This document shows, one piece after another, positions 27,025 through 34,992 of a DNA stretch of 64,000 bases. Position 1 is the first letter of the stretch; every line of letters begins with the position of its first letter. The stretch covers positions 248,001 to 312,000 of the forward strand of contig NZ_JANADK010000001.1 of the NCBI RefSeq assembly GCF_024199795.1. Direction: 5' to 3'. The stretch is from Bradyrhizobium sp. CCGB01. Lineage in GTDB: Bacteria; Pseudomonadota; Alphaproteobacteria; Rhizobiales; Xanthobacteraceae. Position numbers and translations under genes: made by a program. The notes beneath the pieces are model-generated. The model had not been told where the DNA came from, made no database searches, and worked only from the letters and a program-made list of their open reading frames with translations.

Positions 27025-28395
27025 CTAGTAAGTCAGCTCGGCAACCGCAATCCTGTTCTCGGAGGCGGGCCAGGTGCGTGCCACAATTCGTTCTTCGTCG
27101 AACTGGGCCACGACGTTACGCCCGACCTCCGCGGCCGGAAGCCGCAAGGTTGCTGCCGAATCCGTGGGCACACCCGGCTTGACGTCGGCCGGCTCCTTGC
27201 CGTCGAGCAGCACCACGTCCCGCGGCAGGCCGAAATAGCCGCGCGGTCGCGACATGATCACGACGGCGCCGGCATCCTTGTCCGCCGGCCCGAGCGGGCG
27301 CGCGGCACGCAGATGCACGACATCGGACGAGCGCGGGAAGGGCGAGCGGTAAATGTGCGTCGTCGGCGCATCCGGCGATGTCAGGACGAATTCGAGCGAC
27401 CAGGACGGCTCGACCTGCGCCGGACCCCAGCGGCCGTCGGCGCCGGTCTTCGCGCTGTGCACGGCGCCGCCCTTGCGCTCACCGGTTTCGGGATCGACGC
27501 GGAAGACGTCGACGGTTGCACCTGTCACCGGACGATTGGTCGATACGCCGCCCGGTGTGCCGGTTACGAGGCCGCTCAGCCTGACGCTCTGGTCCGGCAC
27601 GATCGCGATGCGCGCGGGCTCGCGGCCGGCGATGAATTTGTAGATCTCACGGAAGGCGCGCGGGTGGAACGCCACTTCGCGATGATCGAGCGCGCCGAGC
27701 ACGAGGTTGGTGGCGCCCTTCAAGTCCGGCCCTTCAACGGTGACGCCGGTCGGCGTGCCGGGCTTGCCGATGAACCGGCCGTCGGCCTGGGCGTATTTGT
27801 CCATGCCGTCGCTACGCAGCGTAAGGAAGGCCACGCCCGGCGTCACCTCGCTCTCGCCCTCGTTCAGGCCGCGCAGGTATGTGCCGCGGCCGTTGAACTC
27901 GTTGTTCGGCTGGTCATCGGTCGCGAACACGCCGTGATTGGGCGTACCGCACAGCACGGCATGGCTGACATCGCCGGCGCCGCCATTCCTGATGACGTTG
28001 CGGATCGCATAGCCGCCGCGCGAGCTGCCGACCAGTGCCACGCGGGCCGCGCCGGTGCGGCGCTTCAGGTCCGCGATGGCAGCAGTGAGCTCGCGGCGCT
28101 GGTCCTCGGTCGAGGAGCGGTTCGCCTGCTCGACCTTGTCGTCACTGCGCGCATTGGGATCGGTGAAGTTGATCGCCAGCATGCGATCACGCGCAATGCC
28201 GTTGGATTCCATCCGCCACATGGTCGTCATCCAGAGCGCGTCGTAGTCGCCATTGCCGTGGACGAACAGGATCGGCGGCACCTCGGCATTCTGCGCCGCG
28301 GGCGCGGTCTGGGCCAGCGCGCCTGTCCGCAAGCTCGCAACCGCGAAAGGCAAGCTGCCTGCCCCTAGCAGGATCGACCGTCGCGACAGCTTCAT
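27025..28395 (-). CDS. Tat-exported alpha/beta hydrolase with C-terminal beta-rich domain
   Basis: A 456-residue secreted hydrolase. The N-terminal twin-arginine signal is KLSRRSILLGAGSLPFAVAS and the mature part starts after GALAQTAPAAQ. The hydrolase domain has PPILFVHGNGDYDALWMTT and the nucleophile in ALVGSSRGGYAIRNVI. A C-terminal ~190 residues (PARIAIVPDQSVRLSGLVTG ...) look like a beta-sandwich binding module. A strong GGAGG site supports the start at 28395. It leads a minus-strand unit with the P450 and cyclase. Substrate unknown; polyester- or lipid-type esters are possible. Confidence 0.85.
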   Translation of the reverse strand: MKLSRRSILLGAGSLPFAVASLRTGALAQTAPAAQNAEVPPILFVHGNGDYDALWMTTMWRMESNGIARDRMLAINFTDPNARSDDKVEQANRSSTEDQRRELTAAIADLKRRTGAARVALVGSSRGGYAIRNVIRNGGAGDVSHAVLCGTPNHGVFATDDQPNNEFNGRGTYLRGLNEGESEVTPGVAFLTLRSDGMDKYAQADGRFIGKPGTPTGVTVEGPDLKGATNLVLGALDHREVAFHPRAFREIYKFIAGREPARIAIVPDQSVRLSGLVTGTPGGVSTNRPVTGATVDVFRVDPETGERKGGAVHSAKTGADGRWGPAQVEPSWSLEFVLTSPDAPTTHIYRSPFPRSSDVVHLRAARPLGPADKDAGAVVIMSRPRGYFGLPRDVVLLDGKEPADVKPGVPTDSAATLRLPAAEVGRNVVAQFDEERIVARTWPASENRIAVAELTY

Positions 28396-28543
28396 ATATT
28401 CCTCCGAGAAAACCATGCCTTTGCACCGCTTATACCGGCCTAACCACTGGACAGCGAAGGACTTTCGCGGGCATCACTGAATTTGCCGGAATCACCCAAA
28501 GATCACTCCAAGCCCACTTCTGCCAGCACATATGGAAGGGGAT

Positions 28544-30232
28544 ATGACCGAGCAGCCGAACCGTCAGAAATTCGCCGGCGACGGGATCACCGCGCCCTTG
28601 CGGTACACCGTGTTCCGGCGCATCTGGCTCGCCAGCCTGCTCTCCAATCTTGGCCTGCTGATCCAGGGCGTGGGCGCGGCCTGGGCGATGACGCAGATGG
28701 CGGCCTCGGCCGACAAGGTGGCGCTGGTGCAGACCGCCCTGATGCTGCCGATCATGCTGATCTCGATGCCGGCCGGCGCCATCGCCGACATGTATGACCG
28801 CCGCATCGTCACCCTGGTCTCGCTGGCAATCGCCCTGATCGGCGCGACCGCGCTCACGGTGCTGGCCTGGCTCAATCTCATTACCCCGGAATTGCTGCTC
28901 GCCTTCTGCTTCGTCGTGGGCAGCGGCAACGCGCTGTTCGGTCCGGCCTGGCAGTCCTCGGTCAGCGAGCAGGTGCCGCCCGATGCGCTGCCGTCGGCGG
29001 TCGCGCTGAACGGCATCAGCTACAACATCGCGCGCAGCTTCGGTCCCGCGGTCGGCGGCGTCATCGTCGCCGCGCTCGGCGCGGTGGCCGCCTTTGCCTG
29101 CAATGCGATCCTCTATCTGCCGCTGCTGGTCGTGCTGCTGCTCTGGCGTCGTAACACCGAACCCTCGCGCCTGCCGCGCGAGAAGCTCAACCGCGCGATG
29201 GTCTCGGGCTTCCGCTACATCACCAATTCGCCGCCGATCAAGATCGTGCTGTTGCGCACGTTGGTGATGGGCCTGATCGGCGGTGCCATCATGGCGCTGA
29301 TGCCGCTGGTCGCGCGCGACCTGCTGCATGGCGGCGCGCAGACCTACGGCATCATGCTGGGTGCCTTCGGCATGGGCGCCGTGGTCGGCGCGCTCAACAT
29401 CCACGAATTGCGCAAGCGCATGAGCGGCGAGGCTGCGATCCGGGCCTGTACGATCTCGATGGCATTCGCGATGGCCGCACTTGCCGTGAGCACGGAGCCG
29501 GTGCTGACCGCGACCGCGCTGGTGCTCGCCGGTGCGGTCTGGATGGCCGCGGTCGCGCTGTTCAACATCGGCGTGCAGCTCTCGGCGCCGCGCTGGGTCG
29601 CGGGCCGTTCGCTCGCGGCGTTCCAGGCCTCGATTTCCGGCGGCATCGCGATCGGCGCCTGGGGTTGGGGTCATCTCACCGATTATGCCGGTGTCGAGGT
29701 CGCGCTGCTGACGGCCGCCGGCCTGATGCTGATCTCGCCACTGCTCGGATTCTGGCTCACGATGCCGCGCGTCGGCGCGCGCAACGAGGATGCGGACGTG
29801 CTGGCCGATCCGGAAGTCAAACTGTCGCTCACGGCGCGCAGCGGGCCGCTGGTGGTCGAGATCGAGTACCGGGTCTCGCAGGAGAACGCGCGCGCCTTCC
29901 ACAATGTGATGCAGGACGTGCAACTCTCCCGGCAGCGCAATGGCGCTTATGGCTGGTCGATCGCGCGCGACATCGCCGACCCCGAATTGTGGACCGAGCG
30001 CTACCACTGTCCGACCTGGCTCGACTACTTACGCCAGCGCAACCGCTCGACCCAGTCCGAGCGCGCGCTGCATCAGGAGGCGATCGCCTTCCACATCGGA
30101 CCCGATCCGGTGCGGATCCGCCGCATGCTGGAGCGTCCGTTCGGCTCGGTGCGCTGGAAGGAAGAGACGCCGGATCGTGCCAGCGCCGAGGTGCTGCCGG
30201 TGGTCGCCACCGCGGCGGGAAGCAGCACGTAG
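28544..30232 (+). CDS. MFS transporter, MFS_3/EntS-like type, with C-terminal ABM-like domain
   Basis: A 562-residue exporter of the enterobactin-exporter-like family. About 12 membrane segments cover residues 30-410 (first: IWLASLLSNLGLLIQGVGAAWAM) and the A motif-like loop is MYDRRIVTLVSL. A ~130-residue soluble C-terminal domain (VVEIEYRVSQENARAFHNVM ... WTERYHCPTWLDYLRQRNR) resembles an antibiotic-biosynthesis-monooxygenase-like alpha/beta barrel, as seen in other members. I start at the ATG with a closer GGAAGGGG site (28544) and not at an ATG 12 bases earlier. Substrate unknown; siderophore or drug export is the usual family role. Confidence 0.88.
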   Translation: MTEQPNRQKFAGDGITAPLRYTVFRRIWLASLLSNLGLLIQGVGAAWAMTQMAASADKVALVQTALMLPIMLISMPAGAIADMYDRRIVTLVSLAIALIGATALTVLAWLNLITPELLLAFCFVVGSGNALFGPAWQSSVSEQVPPDALPSAVALNGISYNIARSFGPAVGGVIVAALGAVAAFACNAILYLPLLVVLLLWRRNTEPSRLPREKLNRAMVSGFRYITNSPPIKIVLLRTLVMGLIGGAIMALMPLVARDLLHGGAQTYGIMLGAFGMGAVVGALNIHELRKRMSGEAAIRACTISMAFAMAALAVSTEPVLTATALVLAGAVWMAAVALFNIGVQLSAPRWVAGRSLAAFQASISGGIAIGAWGWGHLTDYAGVEVALLTAAGLMLISPLLGFWLTMPRVGARNEDADVLADPEVKLSLTARSGPLVVEIEYRVSQENARAFHNVMQDVQLSRQRNGAYGWSIARDIADPELWTERYHCPTWLDYLRQRNRSTQSERALHQEAIAFHIGPDPVRIRRMLERPFGSVRWKEETPDRASAEVLPVVATAAGSST

Positions 30233-30245
30233 ATTTTTTGAGTTC

Positions 30246-30313
30246 GTAGCCCGCATGAGCGCGGCGACATGCGGGGCAGAAGTCCCGGATATCGCTTCGC
30301 TCATCCGGGCTAC
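30246..30313. repeat. Palindromic interspersed repeat (GTAGCCCG family), long form
   Basis: The left arm GTAGCCCGCATGAGCG and the right arm CGCTCATCCGGGCTAC are inverted around an inner CATGCGGGGC/CCCGGATATCGC core, a longer relative of the element at 2096-2130 and similar in size to that at 39682. Confidence 0.75.
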
Positions 30314-30324
30314 GACGCCACGTC

Positions 30325-30540
30325 TCACTGCCCGTGGTCCGTCAGCACCTTGTCGCAGCCTTTGCTCAGCCGGGTGCGGTTCTGCTTGAGGCAAGCAAGC
30401 ACGGCACCATCGCCATTGTTCATCACGGCGCGGCAGAAGCGCGTGACGTCGCGCGCGCAGGCATCGTGCCCGGGCTGCTGCTGCGCGGATGCGCCCGATG
30501 CGCACAGGATCAAAGAAACAATGAAAAGAAATCTGGTCAT
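30325..30540 (-). CDS. Small secreted Cys-rich-repeat protein (GLG1-like repeat), paralogue A
   Basis: A 71-residue protein with a signal peptide (MTRFLFIVSLILCASGASA, cleaved before QQQ). The mature ~50 residues carry four cysteines in the order C-x7-C-x13-C-x11-C (ACARDVTRFC, LACLKQNRTRLSKGC), matching one Golgi-apparatus-protein-1-type cysteine-rich repeat (PF00839). It is periplasmic and of unknown function. A paralogue with the same spacing lies 168 bases upstream on the same strand. Confidence 0.82.
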   Translation of the reverse strand: MTRFLFIVSLILCASGASAQQQPGHDACARDVTRFCRAVMNNGDGAVLACLKQNRTRLSKGCDKVLTDHGQ

Positions 30541-30707
30541 CGCGTAATGCCTCTTACCCCTCGAGATGAGCGGGCGAAGCTAGTGCGACGATCCCGGAGC
30601 CGCAACGGCTTTATTGACGGGCTGCATGGCGCCACCGCGTGGCCCCGGCTTGACGCCGGGGCACATCGCGAGGGGAGCTAACCGACGCAACGATCGCTAC
30701 GTCGCTC

Positions 30708-31025
30708 TTATTGGTTCTGGGCGTCAGCGATCTTGCGTGAGGCGCCCTTGGCGAGGTCCTTGTCCATCACCGCGCGGCAGCCCGCGCTCAGGTCCGACCG
30801 ATGCTTCATCATGCACGCGGTGATCTTCGGGATGTTGGGGATTTCCGAGGAGCACAGGCGGAAGGCATCGCCGGTGCACTGCTGCTGCGCTTCGGACGAG
30901 AAGGCGAAGCTCGCGCTCGTCGAAACGATCGAGACGATGGCCGCAAGGCCCAGCGCCAGGCTGGTGTCGCGGATCCTGCTCGTCAGGGACTTTGCAGAGG
31001 ACTTGTCGGAGAAAGACGTGGTCAT
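30708..31025 (-). CDS. Small secreted or anchored Cys-rich-repeat protein, paralogue B
   Basis: A 105-residue protein. A hydrophobic signal/anchor (about 23-43, LALGLAAIVSIVSTSASFAF) is followed by CTGDAFRLCSSEIPNIPKIT, ACMMKHRSDLSAGC, with cysteines at C-x7-C-x12-C-x11-C, the same repeat as the preceding-downstream gene at 30325. Export or membrane tethering is likely; the function is unknown. It is the first of two small genes transcribed on the minus strand. Confidence 0.8.
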   Translation of the reverse strand: MTTSFSDKSSAKSLTSRIRDTSLALGLAAIVSIVSTSASFAFSSEAQQQCTGDAFRLCSSEIPNIPKITACMMKHRSDLSAGCRAVMDKDLAKGASRKIADAQNQ

Positions 31026-31279
31026 TTGAAGCTCCCAATGGCGCCGCTGGGAACGGAGCCCGTTGTTGATGGGAACTACGATGCTCCAGCAAAACAGTTT
31101 CTACTGTGATGACCATCACGGGAGACCGCTCCTCTGTGACATCGGTCACTTTGGCGCACCTCGCTGAAAATCCGGCGCAAACGCTGTCGTGTTGGTGTCA
31201 CGTTAACTGTTCCTTCGCATTAATGGCTCGTCGCGCGGGAAATTCCGCCGGGTTGGTTGCGTAATTGGAAAGAATAGCG

Positions 31280-32341
31280 ATGCGTAATGCGTTGGGCCTG
31301 ATGTTGGCCAGTGTAGTTGCCGCGGTCGTGATTGCCGCCGGCGGTTGGTTTTATTATTCCTCGCGCGCCGATCAGGGCGCTCCCAAGACAGTTGCCGCCC
31401 GTGCCGCCGATCCATTGCCGGCACAGGCGAAGCTGGCCGCCAAGGACGACGTTACGACCACCGCGACGATCGCGGCCAAGCCGACGGCAATTGCCCAGGC
31501 ACCCGCGCCTGCGCCCGCCCCGGTCGCGCCAGTTCAGCCGAAGCAGGCCTGCGCCAACCCGAACGCGCTGGGCGTCTCCCGCGTGGTCGAGATCGACACC
31601 ACCGGCGGCCCCGGCTTCGGCTTCGACCATTTCAAGCAGTTCGACTTCCTCACCGACAAGGAGGTCGTGCTGACCTTCGACGACGGTCCCTGGCCGGTGA
31701 ACACGCCCGCGGTGCTGAAGGCGCTTGCGGATGAATGCACCAAGGGCCTGTTCTTCTCGGTCGGCAAGCATGCGACCTATCATCCGGAAATCCTGCGCCA
31801 GGTGCTGGCCCAGGGCCATACGGTCGGCACGCACACCTGGTCGCACGTCAATCTGAACGGCAAGAAGATGACCGAGCAGATGGCCAAGGACGAGGTCGAA
31901 AAGGGTATCAGCGCGGTGAAATTCGCGCTCGGTGCCAATCCCGCGCCGTTCTTCCGCTTCCCGCAGCTTCAGCACAATCCGGCGATCGTGAGCTATTTCG
32001 GCACCCGCAACGTCGCGATGTTCTCGACCGACATCGACTCCTTCGACTTCCGGAAGGGTGCGACGCCGGAGAAGATCATCGAGACGGTGATGACGCGGCT
32101 CGACAAGCTCGGCAAGGGCATCATCCTGATGCACGATTTCCAGAAGCACACCGGCGAAGCGATGCCGGCGCTGCTCGCACGGCTCAAGGCCGGCGGCTAC
32201 AAGGTCGTGCAGATGAAAGCGAAGACAACGCTTCAGACGCTGCCTGAATACGACGAGGCGCTGATGAAGGACATGAAGGTGCCGACCGCCAGCACGAGCA
32301 TGCGTCCGATCTCGAGCGTGGTGCAGACGGTTTCGCAGTAA
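31280..32341 (+). CDS. Polysaccharide deacetylase (NodB homology domain)
   Basis: A 353-residue extracytoplasmic carbohydrate esterase. An N-terminal membrane segment (about 3-24) is followed by a low-complexity Ala/Pro/Thr linker to ~90, then the NodB-like domain: VVLTFDDGPWPVNTPAVL (metal-binding TFDDGP), GHTVGTHTWSHVNL (HxxxH), PAPFFRFPQ, and the C-terminal GKGIILMHDFQKHT with the catalytic His. It removes acetyl groups from GlcNAc polymers such as peptidoglycan, chitin oligomers or exopolysaccharide. Start at the ATG at 31280; an upstream TTG adds only five residues. A terminator follows at 32372. Confidence 0.93.
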   Translation: MRNALGLMLASVVAAVVIAAGGWFYYSSRADQGAPKTVAARAADPLPAQAKLAAKDDVTTTATIAAKPTAIAQAPAPAPAPVAPVQPKQACANPNALGVSRVVEIDTTGGPGFGFDHFKQFDFLTDKEVVLTFDDGPWPVNTPAVLKALADECTKGLFFSVGKHATYHPEILRQVLAQGHTVGTHTWSHVNLNGKKMTEQMAKDEVEKGISAVKFALGANPAPFFRFPQLQHNPAIVSYFGTRNVAMFSTDIDSFDFRKGATPEKIIETVMTRLDKLGKGIILMHDFQKHTGEAMPALLARLKAGGYKVVQMKAKTTLQTLPEYDEALMKDMKVPTASTSMRPISSVVQTVSQ

Positions 32342-32371
32342 GCACTGCTCGATCACCGTTCCAAAACGTGC

Positions 32372-32405
32372 ATGGCCGGGCTTCGCCCGGCCATTTGCTT
32401 TTTGG
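32372..32405 (+). terminator. Rho-independent terminator after the deacetylase
   Basis: ATGGCCGGG and CCCGGCCAT form a stem with loop CTTCG, followed by TTGCTTTTTGGGG; the stem-loop and T-run lie 31 bases after the deacetylase stop. Confidence 0.75.
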
Positions 32406-32418
32406 GGGTAGGGATCGC

Positions 32419-32799
32419 TTACCAGTAGATGCCGTAGCGATGCAGCTCGCTGATGATGCGGCGCTCGGTCCATTCATGGTTACGTCTCGGCTTGTTCGCC
32501 TTTGCCGTCTTCGTAGCAGGCTTGCTTGTCACCGCCGGGGCCGAGGCCGTCGTTGTCGTGGTCGCTGCGGGAGTGCTCGCTGCAGCGGGTGCAGGAGCCG
32601 AGACTGCCGACGGACGCTCGATATACTTCGGAGCTTCGACCGCCGGCACAACTTCGCTGGTTTGCGTCGTTGCAGCGGTGCTTGTCGTGGTGGCCTGCGG
32701 AGCCGGCGCGTTGACCTGGCCCAGCGACAGGCTGCGGTCGCCTGCATGGGCAGACGCGGAAGCCAGGACCATGGCGGCAACCAGAATGATCTTGCGCAT
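32419..32799 (-). CDS. Thr/Ala-rich secreted protein with conserved-looking C-terminal motif
   Basis: A 126-residue protein with a signal peptide (MRKIILVAAMVLASASAHAG, cleaved before DRS). The middle ~80 residues are Thr/Ala/Pro low complexity, rich in TTTSTAATT, without secondary structure. The C-terminus returns to a structured basic-aromatic end, RRNHEWTERRIISELHRYGI. The family is not recognised; the layout suggests an envelope-exposed or wall-associated linker protein. It converges on the deacetylase. Confidence 0.65.
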   Translation of the reverse strand: MRKIILVAAMVLASASAHAGDRSLSLGQVNAPAPQATTTSTAATTQTSEVVPAVEAPKYIERPSAVSAPAPAAASTPAATTTTTASAPAVTSKPATKTAKANKPRRNHEWTERRIISELHRYGIYW

Positions 32800-32968
32800 G
32801 TGAGATCTCCCCGAGTTGGCGTGATCGGGACATTACGGATCTCGCGTTGGGGATAATGTGACCGGGATCACTCAGAGTGCCGCGCGATCTCGAACCTGCG
32901 CGTGCTCATGCCGGCCGGATGCCGCGGTCAAAACGCTGACTTATGACGATTGGTTGAATTGGGAGCGC

Positions 32969-33044
32969 TGGTGCCGCAAGAGGGATTCGAACCCCCGACC
33001 CCGTCATTACGAATGACGTGCTCTACCGACTGAGCTATTGCGGC
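32969..33044 (-). tRNA. tRNA-Thr (anticodon CGT)
   Basis: A 76-base cloverleaf on the minus strand, CCA encoded. Acceptor GCCGCAA pairs with TTGCGGC, the anticodon stem is CGTCA/TGACG with loop TTCGTAA, and the T arm GGGGG/CCCTC is followed by the T loop TTCGAAT. It reads ACG codons. Confidence 0.96.
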
Positions 33045-33143
33045 GAACCCTGCCGGAACCAGGCAATGCCGGTCCCGATACGCGCGCTCCTGATATCGGG
33101 CATGGCCCGAATTGGCAAGGTGGAGCAGGGTCCGAAATGCGTC

Positions 33144-34955
33144 TCACGCGCCCCAACGGGACCAGAATCCGCGCCAACCACCAGCCTGGGCCTTTGCATG
33201 GGCGGGCGTTCCGATTTGTTCCGTAAATTCATCGCTGGGACCCTCGTCATCGATCCCGGGATCATCGGGGGCGCGGACGATCGGGATGACGGCCTGGATC
33301 GGCGCCTGTGCAGGCTTGCCGAGGTCGGCGCGGGTCCGGAACACCGGGGTTGCCGCTACAGGAGATGATTCGGCCGCCTCCGGGGCCGGCGCGACCGGCT
33401 CGGCAAGCGCGACCGCAGGCTCTTCCTTGACGATCTCCTCGACGGTCTCCTTGGCAGCTTCCTTGCCAGCCTCCTTGGCCTCAGCCTCAGGAGGTGAATT
33501 GTCCTGCGCGGCTGGCACCGGCGCCGGAGTCGTTGCGACCGGTTCCACCGGGGCTTCGCTCGGGGCTGCCGTCACCCGCTTCGGCGGCGGAGCGGCCAGC
33601 ATGGCTTCCTCGAAGGCCGAGGATTCGATCGTGGCGCCCTTGCCGGAGGGCAGGCTCGCGACCGGCGTCTGCCACTGGAAGGCATCGAGGCGGCCGGTGA
33701 CCGGCGAGACCGGACGCCAGCGGTCGCTGACATAGCCGTCCGCGGTCCAGGCCGGATCGTGGCGGGCGCGCACCGCGCGCAGGGTCCAGGCGCGGGCACG
33801 GCCGCCGTCGCCGTGCTCGGTACGTTCGATCTCGGCCATGAGCAGCGCGACGCGCTGGGTCGGATCGTTGACGTAGGGCGCCAGCACGTCGCGCGCACGG
33901 GCGAACTCCGACGCGTCGATTGCGGCGCGCGCGATCGCCAGCTGGCCCTCGACATGGCCGGGCCTGTCGACAGCGGTCTTGTCGTTTGTCTTGGCCGCGA
34001 GCGTCTCGACGCGCTGCAAGCGCTGCCGCGCGGAATCGCCGAGCTTCACATGCGCGTAGGCGTCGGCAAGATCCGGATGCGGATTGGCGAGCCACGCAGC
34101 TTCGACCATCTTCATCGCGCGGCGCACCTGATGCGCTTCGCTCTCGAATTTGGCGGCGAGCACCGCGGCCGGCACCAACGTCGGCGCGAGCTTGATCGCC
34201 TCCATCACGCTCTCGCGCGCGACGTCGCGGTCCATGGTTTCCAATTCCAGCGCGCGCGCCGTGAGCAGTACGCCGCGCTGCCGGCGATAGGCCGCCTTGT
34301 CGATCAGGCCCGCGGACAGATTCGAATCTAGAATCGCGAGCGCGCCGCTCCAGTCGCCGCGCGCGCAGCGGAAGCCGAGCACCGCGTGCGAGGCCCAGGT
34401 CGAGGACGGCGACAGCTTGATCGCTTCCTCCGCGATCATCACGGCGCCGACAGCATCGTCGGCACGCTGCGCCTCGATGAACAGGCCGCGCAGGCCGAGC
34501 AGGCGCGTATCCTCGCGCTCGGCCATGACGCGAAAGACGCGCTGCGCCTCGTCGCGATTGCCCTCGAGCTGGGCCGACTGCGCGTGCAGCAGCAGCGCGA
34601 GCGGATCGTTGGCGGCCAGCCGCCGCGCGGTATCGGCGTGACGGCGGGCGAGGGCGGTGTCGCCATGGCCGATCGCGAGCAGGCCGTGGGTGATGGCGTG
34701 GCGGCCGCGGGCGTGACGCTTTTCGTGACGGCGGCGGCGCATGCGGCCCGGCAATCGCCAGGTCGCGGTCAGGAGGCTCCAGAGCAGGACGATCGCCACG
34801 GCAAATATGCCGAGAAGGAGCACGAACACCGGAATGGTCGGAGAGGCTCGCCAGCCGCCCCAGGTCATCACGACTTCGCCGGGCTGGTCGGCAACCCAGG
34901 CCGCGCCGGCGCCAGCGAGTGCAATCAGGACGAGGAAGAGGACGATGCGAAGCAT
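33144..34955 (-). CDS. hemY: Heme biosynthesis-associated membrane TPR protein HemY
   Basis: A 603-residue protein. Two N-terminal membrane helices (about 1-20 and 40-60, MLRIVLFLVLIALAGAG and IPVFVLLLGIFAVAIVLLWS) precede a TPR-rich domain with the HemY block HARGRHAITHGLLAIGHGDTALARRHADTARRLA. A Pro/Ala/Glu-rich C-terminal tail of ~120 residues is low complexity. In E. coli HemY sits in hemCDXY and aids late heme synthesis by an unclear mechanism. Here it ends a hemD/mitofilin-like/hemY unit. The start at 34955 is the ATG in front of the first helix; an upstream in-frame ATG at 35087 lies inside the previous gene. Confidence 0.9.
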   Translation of the reverse strand: MLRIVLFLVLIALAGAGAAWVADQPGEVVMTWGGWRASPTIPVFVLLLGIFAVAIVLLWSLLTATWRLPGRMRRRRHEKRHARGRHAITHGLLAIGHGDTALARRHADTARRLAANDPLALLLHAQSAQLEGNRDEAQRVFRVMAEREDTRLLGLRGLFIEAQRADDAVGAVMIAEEAIKLSPSSTWASHAVLGFRCARGDWSGALAILDSNLSAGLIDKAAYRRQRGVLLTARALELETMDRDVARESVMEAIKLAPTLVPAAVLAAKFESEAHQVRRAMKMVEAAWLANPHPDLADAYAHVKLGDSARQRLQRVETLAAKTNDKTAVDRPGHVEGQLAIARAAIDASEFARARDVLAPYVNDPTQRVALLMAEIERTEHGDGGRARAWTLRAVRARHDPAWTADGYVSDRWRPVSPVTGRLDAFQWQTPVASLPSGKGATIESSAFEEAMLAAPPPKRVTAAPSEAPVEPVATTPAPVPAAQDNSPPEAEAKEAGKEAAKETVEEIVKEEPAVALAEPVAPAPEAAESSPVAATPVFRTRADLGKPAQAPIQAVIPIVRAPDDPGIDDEGPSDEFTEQIGTPAHAKAQAGGWRGFWSRWGA

Positions 34956-34992
34956 GGCGATCCCTATTACGCGCTGATTATTGCGCGAACCT

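Noticed and set aside
28430..30007. A 525-codon open frame antisense to the MFS exporter
   Set aside because: It reads as His/Asp/Arg/Gln-rich shadow sequence without a domain or start signal; the sense frame is a normal MFS protein.
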